Shown: positions 1-5,275, counted from the stretch's first letter. The stretch is DNA of 5,275 nt from CAYUYM01 sp964449305 (GCA_964449305.1 CAYUYM010000222.1:1-5275), one strand, 5' to 3'. Notes: generated by a model from the sequence alone, not told the origin. Program-made: numbers and translations.

Positions 1-470
1 TCGAGGATGTACTCGCGGTCACGGAAGCAGTAGAGGAACGGGGTGAAGGCGCCGATGTCCATGCCATAGGTGCCGATGGCGACCAGGTGGCTGGCGATGC
101 GGTTCAGTTCCGCCATGATGACGCGGATGTACTCCACGCGGTCGGGCAGCTGGATCCCCATCATGCGTTCCACGGCGAGCACGTAGCCGTGGTTGTTGTT
201 CATCGAGGCCAGGTAGTCGAGCCGGTCCGTGTACGGGATCACCTGCGGGTAGGTCATGGCCTCGGCATGCTTCTCGAAACACCGGTGGAGGTAGCCCATG
301 GCAGGCAGCACCTTCACCACCACCTCGCCGTCGAGGATGAGTTCGAGGCGCAGCACGCCGTGGGTCGACGGATGCTGCGGGCCCATGTTGAGAATCATCT
401 CATCGGTCTTGAGACGGCCGCTGCGGATGTGTTCGCGTAACGTATCGAGATTGTCGTATGAATCGATCAT
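1..470 (-). CDS. nuoD: NADH-quinone oxidoreductase subunit D (NuoD), N-terminal part, cut by window edge
   Basis: This is the 49-kDa subunit of respiratory complex I. With NuoB it forms the cavity where quinone is reduced, on the cytoplasmic arm next to the membrane. The first 156 residues are visible. They contain the family signatures NMGPQHPSTHGVLR (28-41), YTDRLDYLASMNNN (80-93) and AELNRIASHL (120-129). His37 and Tyr86 align by motif with the quinone head-group ligands His38 and Tyr87 of Thermus Nqo4; that role is known from the family and not shown here. The ATG at 470 is chosen because the conserved core starts about 25 residues later, as usual, and a weak GGAAA lies a few bases upstream. 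It begins 19 bases after the nuoC stop, so nuoC and nuoD are separate genes, unlike the fused nuoCD of E. coli. The full protein is normally about 400 residues; the rest lies beyond position 1. Confidence 0.97.
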   Translation of the reverse strand, partial: MIDSYDNLDTLREHIRSGRLKTDEMILNMGPQHPSTHGVLRLELILDGEVVVKVLPAMGYLHRCFEKHAEAMTYPQVIPYTDRLDYLASMNNNHGYVLAVERMMGIQLPDRVEYIRVIMAELNRIASHLVAIGTYGMDIGAFTPFLYCFRDREYIL

Positions 471-489
471 TGCGTTTCCAGGGTCTGAC

Positions 490-966
490 TCAATATGGAA
501 CTTTCATGCCGTTGTAGTACTCGGGGACCGTGTAGTCCTTGCGCAGCGGATGGCCCTCCCAGTCGTCGGGCAGGAGGATGCGGCGCAGGTCGCGATGCCC
601 GTCGAACACCACGCCGATCAGGTCAAAGGCCTCGCGTTCGTGCCAGTCCGCCGTACGCCACACCTTCTCCACGGAGGCCACGACAGGGTTGTCCTTCGGC
701 ACGGTCACCTTGACTGTCAGTTTGTGCTTGTTCGTCATCGAATACAGGTGGTAGACAACGCCGAGTGAGCCATCGTTGTTGTCCACCCCGGAAAGGCACA
801 TGAGGGCGTCGAAAAGGTACCGCGAAGTGTCACGGAGGTGAAGGCTGACGTCCTTCACTGCAAGCGGCGGGACGAAGATGCAGGGCACGGCCTCATCGAG
901 TCGGAATTCATGCTCGGGGAAGGTGCCGACCAGCTCTTCGAAGATGGTTTTCGTTTCGAGTTGCAT
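490..966 (-). CDS. nuoC: NADH-quinone oxidoreductase subunit C (NuoC)
   Basis: This is the 30-kDa subunit of complex I, a peripheral-arm protein without cofactors that packs against NuoD and NuoB. The 158-residue product carries the 30-kDa signature ADWHEREAFDLIGVVFDGH (106-124), then DLRRILLPDDWEGHPLRKDY (126-145). These are the best conserved parts of the family. The N-terminal half is the variable alpha/beta region. The length fits a stand-alone NuoC. The ATG at 966 is the only ATG near the expected start, but it has no Shine-Dalgarno sequence: the bases before it read TTTTCCGAACTCC. The reading frame stays open upstream through the CU-rich spacer, without an ATG, GTG or TTG there. The spacer to nuoB is 59 bases, the longest within this operon. 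The gene appears intact. Confidence 0.97.
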   Translation of the reverse strand: MQLETKTIFEELVGTFPEHEFRLDEAVPCIFVPPLAVKDVSLHLRDTSRYLFDALMCLSGVDNNDGSLGVVYHLYSMTNKHKLTVKVTVPKDNPVVASVEKVWRTADWHEREAFDLIGVVFDGHRDLRRILLPDDWEGHPLRKDYTVPEYYNGMKVPY

Positions 967-1025
967 GGAGTTCGGAAAAGTGGTGATGGAGAGGTCGGGA
1001 AGGAGGAGGGGGAGGAAGGCGGGGG
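967..1025 (-). other. CU-rich nuoB-nuoC spacer in the mRNA
   Basis: The 59-base spacer between the nuoB stop and the nuoC start is almost purely pyrimidine in the transcript over its first 35 bases or so (about 991-1025). The + strand is the matching G/A-rich tract, with runs GGG, GGAGGA, GGGGG, GGAAGG and GGGGG. It contains no Shine-Dalgarno sequence and no hairpin that I can see. A CU-rich leader could be a landing site for ribosomal protein S1, or it could simply be a low-complexity spacer. The base bias is seen directly; any function is inferred. Confidence 0.5.
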
Positions 1026-1535
1026 TCAGTTCATTTCCGGCGGAGTCTGGTTGCCTTGTGTGAGCGAGAAGGTGCGCACCTTCTCCTGCAGACGCATCCA
1101 GCCGTCAAACAGGGCTTCCGGCCGCGGCGGGCAGCCGGGGATGTAGACATCCACCGGGACGATCCGATCCACTCCCTTCAGCACATGATACCCGTGCTCC
1201 CAGTACGGCCCACCGCAGTTGGAGCAGCTGCCCATGGAGACAACGTACCGCGGCTCCGGCATCTGTTCGAAGAGGCGCTTGAGACGCGTCGCCATCTTGA
1301 GCGTCACCGTGCCCGCCACGATCATGACATCACACTGACGGGGGCTGGGGCGTGGCAACACGCCGAAACGCATCAGCTCGAAATGCGAGGCCGAGGCGGC
1401 CATCATCTCGATCGCGCAGCAGGCGAGACCGAACGACATCTGCCAGAGCGAACAGAGGCGCGACCAGTTCAACACGCCTTCCACGGACGTCAGGACGACG
1501 TTGCTGTCTTCAAATTGTGTGCTGAGTAAACCCAT
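1026..1535 (-). CDS. nuoB: NADH-quinone oxidoreductase subunit B (NuoB), N2 cluster subunit
   Basis: NuoB (PSST/20-kDa subunit) carries the [4Fe-4S] cluster N2, the last electron carrier before quinone in complex I. The 169-residue product has the four expected ligands: the tandem pair Cys39-Cys40 in FGLACCAIEMM, Cys104 in MGSCSNCGG, and Cys135 in IPGCPPRPEA. The quinone-site and structural motif RFGVLPRPSPRQCDVMIVAGT also matches the family, at 56-76 in two adjoining parts (RFGVLPRPSP and RQCDVMIVAGT). The GSCSNCGGPYW version, with an extra Cys107, is what I recall from Bacteroidota and Chlorobiota homologs; this is memory, not a search. The ATG at 1535 is supported by a good AGGAAG ribosome binding site. 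The gene starts 39 bases after nuoA and appears complete. Confidence 0.98.
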   Translation of the reverse strand: MGLLSTQFEDSNVVLTSVEGVLNWSRLCSLWQMSFGLACCAIEMMAASASHFELMRFGVLPRPSPRQCDVMIVAGTVTLKMATRLKRLFEQMPEPRYVVSMGSCSNCGGPYWEHGYHVLKGVDRIVPVDVYIPGCPPRPEALFDGWMRLQEKVRTFSLTQGNQTPPEMN

Positions 1536-1542
1536 AGATCTG

Positions 1543-1548
1543 CTTCCT
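1543..1548 (-). promoter_or_regulatory. Shine-Dalgarno site of nuoB
   Basis: AGGAAG on the minus strand, 7 bases before the nuoB ATG. It is one of only two convincing Shine-Dalgarno sites in the window, and it fixes the nuoB start. nuoA and nuoC in the same operon lack one. Confidence 0.75.
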
Positions 1549-1574
1549 GTGAAAATGACTCAACGATGCGACGA

Positions 1575-2048
1575 TCAGGCCTGCGGCTCCACTGCGGGGA
1601 CATCCCCCGCCTCCGCCTTGGGGGCGGTGACGACGTCGCGGGGCGGGGCATGGTCCACGATGTCACGAAGCACGGGGATGTGCTGTGCCGGGCGCACCCA
1701 TTCGAGGTCGCCCTTCGCCCACAGATAGAAATCCGCCACGAAAAGCACGATGATGAACACCGCTCCGGCCACATAGGCATACATGCCGAGATCCTTGAAC
1801 ACGAGGGCCCAGGGAAAGAGCAGCACAAGCTCCACGTCGAAGAGCAGAAAGATCAGCGCGACCACGTAGAAACGGATGTTGAAACGCACCCATGGGCTTC
1901 CAATCGGATCCTCACCGCACTCGTAGGTGGTGAGCTTTTCCGAGGTGGGCTTTTTCGGACGGATGATTGCTGCAACGATCAGCGCCGCCGCGACGAAAAT
2001 GATGCCCAGGAGAAAGAAAACGAATACTTTTCCAAAAGCAGTGAGCAT
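1575..2048 (-). CDS. nuoA: NADH-quinone oxidoreductase subunit A (NuoA)
   Basis: NuoA (ND3 family) is a small membrane subunit at the junction of the membrane and peripheral arms of complex I. The 157-residue product has three hydrophobic helices at about 7-28, 60-80 and 91-110. The long first loop contains TYECGEDPIGSPWVRFNIRF (41-60), with Cys44 at the position of the ND3 loop cysteine linked to active/deactive switching in mitochondria. Helix 2 carries the conserved acidic pair in FDVELVLLFPW (Asp71, Glu73). The ATG at 2048 is chosen because it places helix 1 right after a short N-terminus. An in-frame ATG at 2144 would begin inside a terminator hairpin and add 32 unlikely residues. No Shine-Dalgarno sequence is visible. 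The tail after KGDLEWVRP (about 112-157) is longer than in many homologs and ends Ala/Pro/Glu-rich. It is the first gene of the nuo operon. Confidence 0.96.
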   Translation of the reverse strand: MLTAFGKVFVFFLLGIIFVAAALIVAAIIRPKKPTSEKLTTYECGEDPIGSPWVRFNIRFYVVALIFLLFDVELVLLFPWALVFKDLGMYAYVAGAVFIIVLFVADFYLWAKGDLEWVRPAQHIPVLRDIVDHAPPRDVVTAPKAEAGDVPAVEPQA

Positions 2049-2092
2049 GGCAGATATGTTTTGGATGGATAAGGCAGAACAGCAAGGCACCG

Positions 2093-2124
2093 CAAAGTTA
2101 GTTCTTCGGCCGCTGAAAGTCAAA
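2093..2124 (-). promoter_or_regulatory. Bacteroidota-type promoter for the nuo operon (P2)
   Basis: On the minus strand TTTG (2124-2121) is followed after 20 bases by TAACTTTG (2100-2093). This fits the Bacteroidota housekeeping promoter, which has a -33 TTG/TTTG box and a -7 TAnnTTTG box about 20 bases apart. Transcription would start near 2087-2089, giving a nuoA leader of about 40 bases. The -33 box is the end of the T-tract of the upstream terminator. The match is seen directly; activity is inferred. Confidence 0.6.
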
Positions 2125-2169
2125 AAGAAAAAACCGGCCGACATTGAGGAGGGGAGCTGTCGGCCGGTT
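2122..2169 (-). terminator. Rho-independent terminator of the recJ-yebC-ruvC-ruvA operon
   Basis: A perfect 12-bp stem, AACCGGCCGACA (2169-2158) pairing with TGTCGGCCGGTT (2143-2132), encloses a 14-base loop. On the minus strand it is followed by TTTTTTCTTTTT (2133-2122). The stem is very GC-rich and the T-tract lies only on the minus-strand side, so it terminates leftward transcription from ruvA. It sits about 97 bases past the ruvA stop and ends where the nuoA promoter begins. Confidence 0.92.
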
Positions 2170-2190
2170 CGTTGAACAGTGAATGCGATA

Positions 2191-2221
2191 CAAATCTACA
2201 TCGGCGTTTTCTTTAAAGCAA
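2191..2221 (-). promoter_or_regulatory. Possible second Bacteroidota-type promoter upstream of the terminator (P1)
   Basis: On the minus strand TTG (2221-2219) is followed after 20 bases by TAGATTTG (2198-2191), a full match to TAnnTTTG. The spacing equals that of the nuoA-proximal promoter. The sequence just upstream (about 2222-2245) is strongly AT-rich, which could help promoter strength. Its transcript would start near 2185 and meet the terminator at once. It may therefore make a short terminated RNA or an attenuated nuo transcript, or it may be a chance match. Confidence 0.4.
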
Positions 2222-2224
2222 GAG

Positions 2225-2260
2225 TTTACGTAAAAATATTTAACACGTTGAAATACAACG
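2225..2260. repeat. Small AT-rich palindromes downstream of ruvA
   Basis: Three short inverted repeats lie together: TTTACGTAAA (2225-2234, perfect), AAATATTT (2234-2241, perfect) and CGTTG-AAATA-CAACG (2246-2260, 5-bp arms with a 5-base loop). They lie between the ruvA stop and the -33 box of the possible upstream promoter, where a transcription factor could bind. The CGTTG hairpin is too weak to be a terminator. The repeats are seen; an operator role is a guess. Confidence 0.3.
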
Positions 2261-2266
2261 ACTTTT

Positions 2267-2866
2267 TCACGAGTTGAGCTCCTGGAGCGCTTGTCGGATG
2301 ATGTCGGAAACGGAATTCGGGGGAGCCTTCTGGTTGCGGAACACCTTCTGGATGACCTTTTCCGCAGCGGAACGCGCATAGCCGAGCGCCAGAAGGGCGA
2401 GAATCGCCTCGCTCCGGGCCCCCTCCTCCCCTTCCACAACCTCTGCGGGCTCCAGGGCCGCAGTCGTCCGCAGGGTGTCCCGCAGCTCCACGATGATGCG
2501 CTCGGCGGTCTTGCGTCCGATGCCGGGAATGGCGGTCAGAGCTCCGAGGTTGCCGCTCGTGACCAGCGTGCGGAGCCGTTCCACGCCGCTGCCCGAGAGG
2601 ATGTTGAGAGCCAGCTTGGGACCGATGCCGGTGATGCCCAGGAGAAGACGGAACATCACCCGTTCCTGCTCCGTGCTGAAGCCGAAGAGCTGCAGTGCAT
2701 CCTCGCGCACGTTGAGGTGGGTGACGAGTGTCACCTGCCCGCCGCATTCCGGGAGCTGGTCGAAGGTCTGGAGCGGGATGGCCACGGCAAAGCCCACACC
2801 GCCGACGTCGAGCACGGCGTGACCGGTCTCCTTCCGGCGCAGGACGCCGGTGAGCATCTCGATCAT
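2267..2866 (-). CDS. ruvA: Holliday junction branch migration protein RuvA
   Basis: RuvA binds four-way DNA junctions as a tetramer and loads the RuvB motor for branch migration. The 199-residue product has the usual three domains. An N-terminal OB fold runs to about residue 63 and ends in HLNVREDALQLFGF (50-63). The middle domain has two helix-hairpin-helix motifs, GITGIGPKLALNIL (77-90) and AIPGIGRKTAERII (112-125). After an acidic linker rich in Glu (about 139-149), a small C-terminal domain (about 150-199, SEAILALLALGYARSAAEKV) is the one that contacts RuvB. The length is typical. The ATG at 2866 overlaps the ruvC stop as ATGA, suggesting translational coupling. It is the last gene of the repair operon. 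ruvB is absent from the window and must be encoded elsewhere. Confidence 0.97.
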   Translation of the reverse strand: MIEMLTGVLRRKETGHAVLDVGGVGFAVAIPLQTFDQLPECGGQVTLVTHLNVREDALQLFGFSTEQERVMFRLLLGITGIGPKLALNILSGSGVERLRTLVTSGNLGALTAIPGIGRKTAERIIVELRDTLRTTAALEPAEVVEGEEGARSEAILALLALGYARSAAEKVIQKVFRNQKAPPNSVSDIIRQALQELNS

Positions 2867-3405
2867 GTCCGCACCCTGTCGGGATGCTGTTCCACAAAGG
2901 CCGCCCAGTTCACCGCCGTGCGCCGCGGCTGGTTGATGTGAAGCGCGTGGGTGATGGCAAGGGCGAGGGCATCCGCCTCGTCCGAACGCTGGAAGTCGCC
3001 GCGATACTCCAGCAGGGCGCGCACCATGTACTGCACCTGCTGCTTCGACGCTGCACCGGATCCGGTCACCGACTTCTTCACCTCGCGGGGTGAGTACTCC
3101 GCGATGCCAAGATGCCGGTGCATGGCTGCCAGGAGCGCCACGCCACGCACATGTCCGAGCTTGAGTGTCGATTGCACGTTCTTGCCATAGAAGGCGGTTT
3201 CAATGCTGAACTCATCGGGATGGTGCGAGGCGATCACCTCGATCAAGCCGGCGTAGATCCGCTCCAGCCGCTCCGGCATGGCCGCGGACGGCTGCATGCG
3301 GATGGTGCCCGAGTCCACGCGCCGGAGCCGTGCTCCATGCATCTCGATCACACCATAGCCGGTGACCAGGGAACCCGGATCCACCCCGATGATGGTCAGG
3401 CTCAT
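2863..3405 (-). CDS. ruvC: Crossover junction endodeoxyribonuclease RuvC
   Basis: RuvC is a dimeric, metal-dependent nuclease that resolves Holliday junctions by symmetric cuts. The 180-residue product has an RNase H-like fold with the four expected acidic residues: Asp9 in IIGVDPGS, Glu69 in SIETAFYGKN, and Asp142 and Asp145 in SDEADALALAITH. The DNA-contact segments KNVQSTLKLGHVRG (75-88) and VKKSVTGSGAASKQQV (109-124) also match. Length is normal. The start at 3405 overlaps the yebC stop by 4 bases (ATGA), and its stop overlaps the ruvA start in the same way. A 14-bp palindrome covers the start codon. The ruvC-ruvA adjacency matches their joint work on the same junction. All the residues needed for activity are present. 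Confidence 0.97.
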   Translation of the reverse strand: MSLTIIGVDPGSLVTGYGVIEMHGARLRRVDSGTIRMQPSAAMPERLERIYAGLIEVIASHHPDEFSIETAFYGKNVQSTLKLGHVRGVALLAAMHRHLGIAEYSPREVKKSVTGSGAASKQQVQYMVRALLEYRGDFQRSDEADALALAITHALHINQPRRTAVNWAAFVEQHPDRVRT

Positions 3406-4148
3406 CCCTGCAGGGATTCCATCACGCTTTGATCAATGTCGAAATCGGCGTAGACGTTCTGCACGTCGTCATGTTCCTCGAAGGCCTCGAACATCTTCAG
3501 GATATTCTCCGCATCCTTGCCCTCCACCTTCACGGTGTTCTGCGGCACCATCTGGAGGGATGCCTCGGTGATGGTGATGCCTGCATCCTCGAGTGCCTTC
3601 TTCACAGCCTCGAACTCCGAGGGCTTGGTGACCACCTCAAAGGATTCGCCGTCGTTGATCAGATCGTCGGCACCGGCGTCGATCACCGTCATCATCAGCT
3701 CGTCCTCGTTGTAGGTGCCCGGAAGGGTGATCGATCCCTTGCGCTCGAACTTCCAGGACACGGCACCGGATTCCGCCATGTTGCCGTTGTATTTGCTGAA
3801 GATGTGCCGGATCTCCGACACCGCGCGGTTCTTGTTGTCGGTGATCACCTGGACGATGATGGCGACGCCGCCCGGCCCATAGCCTTCGTACTGGAACTCT
3901 TCATACGACACGCTCTCGAGCTCCCCGGTGCCGCGCTGGATGGCGCGCTTGATGTTGTCGGATGGCATGTTGTTCGATTTGGCCTTGTCGACCGCCAGGC
4001 GAAGACGTGCGTTGCCGGAGGGATCACCGCCGCCCTGCCGGGCTGCAATGGTTATCTCCTTGATGATTGTGCTGAAGAGCTTGCCGCGGGCGGCGTCCTT
4101 GGCTCCTTTGGCACGCTTGATGGTGGCCCATTTCGAATGACCTGACAT
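3402..4148 (-). CDS. yebC: YebC/PmpR (TACO1) family protein
   Basis: This is a cytoplasmic protein of the widespread YebC family. Members have been described as DNA-binding transcription regulators (PmpR, YebC). More recent work on bacterial YebC proteins and mitochondrial TACO1 points to a role in translation, relieving ribosome stalling at proline-rich stretches. Which applies here cannot be told from sequence. The 248-residue product starts with the hallmark SGHSKWATIKRAKGAKDAAR (2-21), followed by GKLFSTIIKEI and AVDKAKSNNMPSDNIKRAI (52-70). The glycine-rich YEGYGPGGVAIIV and NKNRAVSEIRHIFSKYNGNM follow, then an acidic C-terminal domain. Length is typical for the family. The ATG at 4148 is fixed by the HSKW start and by a strong GGAGGA site. 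It lies 24 bases after recJ and overlaps ruvC; yebC next to ruv genes is a common arrangement. Confidence 0.96.
   Translation of the reverse strand: MSGHSKWATIKRAKGAKDAARGKLFSTIIKEITIAARQGGGDPSGNARLRLAVDKAKSNNMPSDNIKRAIQRGTGELESVSYEEFQYEGYGPGGVAIIVQVITDNKNRAVSEIRHIFSKYNGNMAESGAVSWKFERKGSITLPGTYNEDELMMTVIDAGADDLINDGESFEVVTKPSEFEAVKKALEDAGITITEASLQMVPQNTVKVEGKDAENILKMFEAFEEHDDVQNVYADFDIDQSVMESLQG
3404..3417. repeat. 14-bp perfect palindrome at the yebC/ruvC junction
   Basis: ATCCCTGCAGGGAT is fully self-complementary. It covers the last yebC codons and part of the ruvC start codon. In the mRNA it can fold into a 5-bp hairpin with a UGCA loop that partly hides the ruvC AUG. A ribosome finishing yebC would open it. 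It may be chance in a coding region. Confidence 0.4.
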
Positions 4149-4154
4149 ACAGAT

Positions 4155-4160
4155 TCCTCC
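4155..4160 (-). promoter_or_regulatory. Shine-Dalgarno site of yebC
   Basis: GGAGGA on the minus strand, 6 bases before the yebC ATG, is the strongest ribosome binding site in the window. It lies in the 24-base recJ-yebC spacer. It supports independent initiation of yebC and the start at MSGHSKW. Confidence 0.85.
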
Positions 4161-4172
4161 GGGAATGATGAT

Positions 4173-5275
4173 CTATTGTGTGGATTGCATGACTGCCTTT
4201 TCGAGCACCTCCACGGCCGTCCGTTCATCATCCACGGGACGGATGTCGCGGAGCTTGAGCTGTGGAAACACATTGCCGTTCCACGAGTTCTCCTCGATGG
4301 TGAAGAGGATGTCGACCCGGGCGCCGGACCGCGCGACGACGGGCAGGCGCGATCCGAGGTTGAAGCCGATCACATCGAAGGTGGTGCCATCCTGTGTCAG
4401 CTTCAGTTTGAGGTGATCGCGTCCAACGATGCGTGCCTCGCCGTATGCCTCCACATTGTGGGAAAAGAACACGGGGCGCATGTTCCCCGGCCCGAAGGGG
4501 GCGAACTGCTTGAGGATGCGCATGAAGCGGGGCGTGATATCGGCGAGGCCGATCATGGCGTCCGCGGTGATCTCGTGTCGAAGGAGTTCCTCGTTGAGGA
4601 TCTCGTCCGAGACGGCGGTGAATTCGGCCTTGAAGCGTTCGAGGTTGTGATCCTCCACTGCAAGCCCGGCGGCATACTTGTGACCGCCGAACTGCAGCAG
4701 CCAGGGTTCGCACCGACGAAGCGCCTCGAAGATGTTGAAGGTCTCGATGCTCCTGGCCGACCCCTTCCACACACCGTCGATCTTGGTCAGGAGAATGGTC
4801 GGCTTGTGGTATTTCTCCACGAGCCGCGAAGCCACGATGCCGATGACGCCGGGATGCCAGGTCTCGTCATGGAGGATGAAGGTCTGGACATTCTGCCCGT
4901 CGAGCTTTTCTTCCGCGGTGACGAGGGCGCAATTGTAGGTCTTCTCATCGATCTCGCGGCGCTTCTTGTTCTCCTGCTCCAGGATTTCGGCGAACTGCTC
5001 CGCCGCGGTCGCATCGGCGCAGGTGAGCAGGTCGATGGCCCGCGTGGCGTCGCCCAGGCGCCCGACCGCATTGATGCGAGGGGCCATGACAAAGACGATC
5101 TGCTGGGCCGTGAGGTTGCCCGTGGTGAGCCCCGAGGATTTCATCAATGCCGCGATGCCGGGCCGCGGATTCTCGTTGATCATCTTGAGGCCGTAATGCA
5201 CAAGGATGCGGTTTTCGTTGACCATCGGGACGATGTCGGCCGCCGCGGCGATTGCGACGAAGTCGAGGTACTGAT
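4173..5275 (-). CDS. recJ: Single-stranded-DNA-specific exonuclease RecJ, C-terminal part, cut by window edge
   Basis: RecJ degrades single-stranded DNA 5' to 3' in recombinational and mismatch repair. The last 366 residues are visible; the N-terminal DHH motifs lie beyond 5275. The fragment begins QYLDFVAIAAAADIVP, equivalent to the VADVVP segment whose Asp (fragment residue 13) binds metal in the DHH family. It then shows APRINAVGRLG (64-74), WHPGVIGIVASRL (139-151), GSARS (171-175) and the DHHA1 motif FGGHKYAAG (195-203). APFGPGNMRP (258-267) follows, then a C-terminal OB-like domain around HLKLKL (287-292). The reading frame is open to the window edge, so the Met at 5225 is internal and not the start. 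RecJ proteins are usually about 550-600 residues, so roughly 200 are missing. It is the most upstream gene seen of the repair operon and stops 24 bases before yebC. Confidence 0.97.
   Translation of the reverse strand, partial: QYLDFVAIAAAADIVPMVNENRILVHYGLKMINENPRPGIAALMKSSGLTTGNLTAQQIVFVMAPRINAVGRLGDATRAIDLLTCADATAAEQFAEILEQENKKRREIDEKTYNCALVTAEEKLDGQNVQTFILHDETWHPGVIGIVASRLVEKYHKPTILLTKIDGVWKGSARSIETFNIFEALRRCEPWLLQFGGHKYAAGLAVEDHNLERFKAEFTAVSDEILNEELLRHEITADAMIGLADITPRFMRILKQFAPFGPGNMRPVFFSHNVEAYGEARIVGRDHLKLKLTQDGTTFDVIGFNLGSRLPVVARSGARVDILFTIEENSWNGNVFPQLKLRDIRPVDDERTAVEVLEKAVMQSTQ

Noticed and set aside
87..768. Open frames on the + strand opposite nuoD and nuoC
   Set aside because: They are low-complexity shadows of two unmistakable complex I genes.
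1575..2144. A longer nuoA starting at the ATG at 2144 (189 residues)
   Set aside because: This start lies inside the terminator hairpin and before the predicted nuo promoter. The added 32 residues include sequence translated from the T-tract, and no ribosome binding site precedes it. The ATG at 2048 gives a normal NuoA N-terminus.
2122..2169. The hairpin as a bidirectional terminator
   Set aside because: The T-tract exists only on the minus strand. On the + strand the stem is followed by TTCGTTGAAC, and no + strand gene ends here.
2226..2897. A 223-codon minus-strand frame overlapping ruvA
   Set aside because: It is a different frame of the same DNA as ruvA, rich in Arg/His/Gly/Pro as expected for an out-of-frame GC-rich translation. 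RuvA accounts for the region.
3429..4145. A 238-codon open frame on the + strand opposite yebC
   Set aside because: It is the antisense shadow of a clearly conserved gene in GC-rich DNA. It is His/Val/Leu-rich, with no recognisable domain.
4173..5225. recJ starting at the Met at 5225
   Set aside because: The frame stays open to the window edge, and the 16 residues before that Met (YLDFVAIAAAADIVP) are conserved RecJ sequence. The Met is internal.
1..5275. CRISPR array, insertion sequence, tRNA/rRNA, defence system or transferred island
   Set aside because: No spaced direct repeats, transposase-like genes, terminal inverted repeats or RNA-gene signatures were seen. The genes are continuous core functions with similar base composition.

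Overview
All eight genes in this window lie on the minus strand, so it reads from right to left. There are two functional blocks. Both are ordinary core-genome modules. I found no mobile element, CRISPR array, tRNA or rRNA, and no sign of a new multi-gene system. The most interesting sequence is the regulatory stretch of about 220 bases between the blocks.

Block 1 (5275 to 2267) is a DNA-repair and recombination operon: the 3' part of recJ (cut by the window edge), a yebC-family gene, ruvC and ruvA. The genes are tightly packed. There are 24 bases between recJ and yebC, and ATGA overlaps (4 bases) at both yebC/ruvC and ruvC/ruvA. RecJ is a 5'-3' single-strand exonuclease. RuvC cuts Holliday junctions and RuvA binds them, so recJ, ruvC and ruvA cover the start and end of recombinational repair. 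ruvB is not in the window. A strong minus-strand intrinsic terminator (2122-2169) closes the block.

Block 2 (2048 to 1) is the start of a respiratory complex I operon in the standard order nuoA, nuoB, nuoC and nuoD. nuoC and nuoD are separate genes rather than a fusion, and nuoD is cut by the window edge. Together they encode the first membrane subunit (NuoA), the subunit carrying the terminal N2 iron-sulfur cluster (NuoB), and the two subunits that complete the quinone-reducing arm (NuoC, NuoD). The rest of the nuo genes would be expected beyond position 1.

The gap at 2049-2266 holds the terminator and two matches to the Bacteroidota-type promoter (TTG/TTTG, 20 bases, TAnnTTTG), one before and one after the terminator. 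The -33 element of the downstream promoter lies inside the terminator's T-tract. These promoter matches, the weak or missing Shine-Dalgarno sites at nuoA and nuoC, and the GSCSNCGGPYW form of NuoB suggest a GC-rich member of the Bacteroidota/Chlorobiota group. This is an inference from short signals. Strong Shine-Dalgarno sites at yebC and nuoB show that initiation signals are mixed, and the genus cannot be told from this window.
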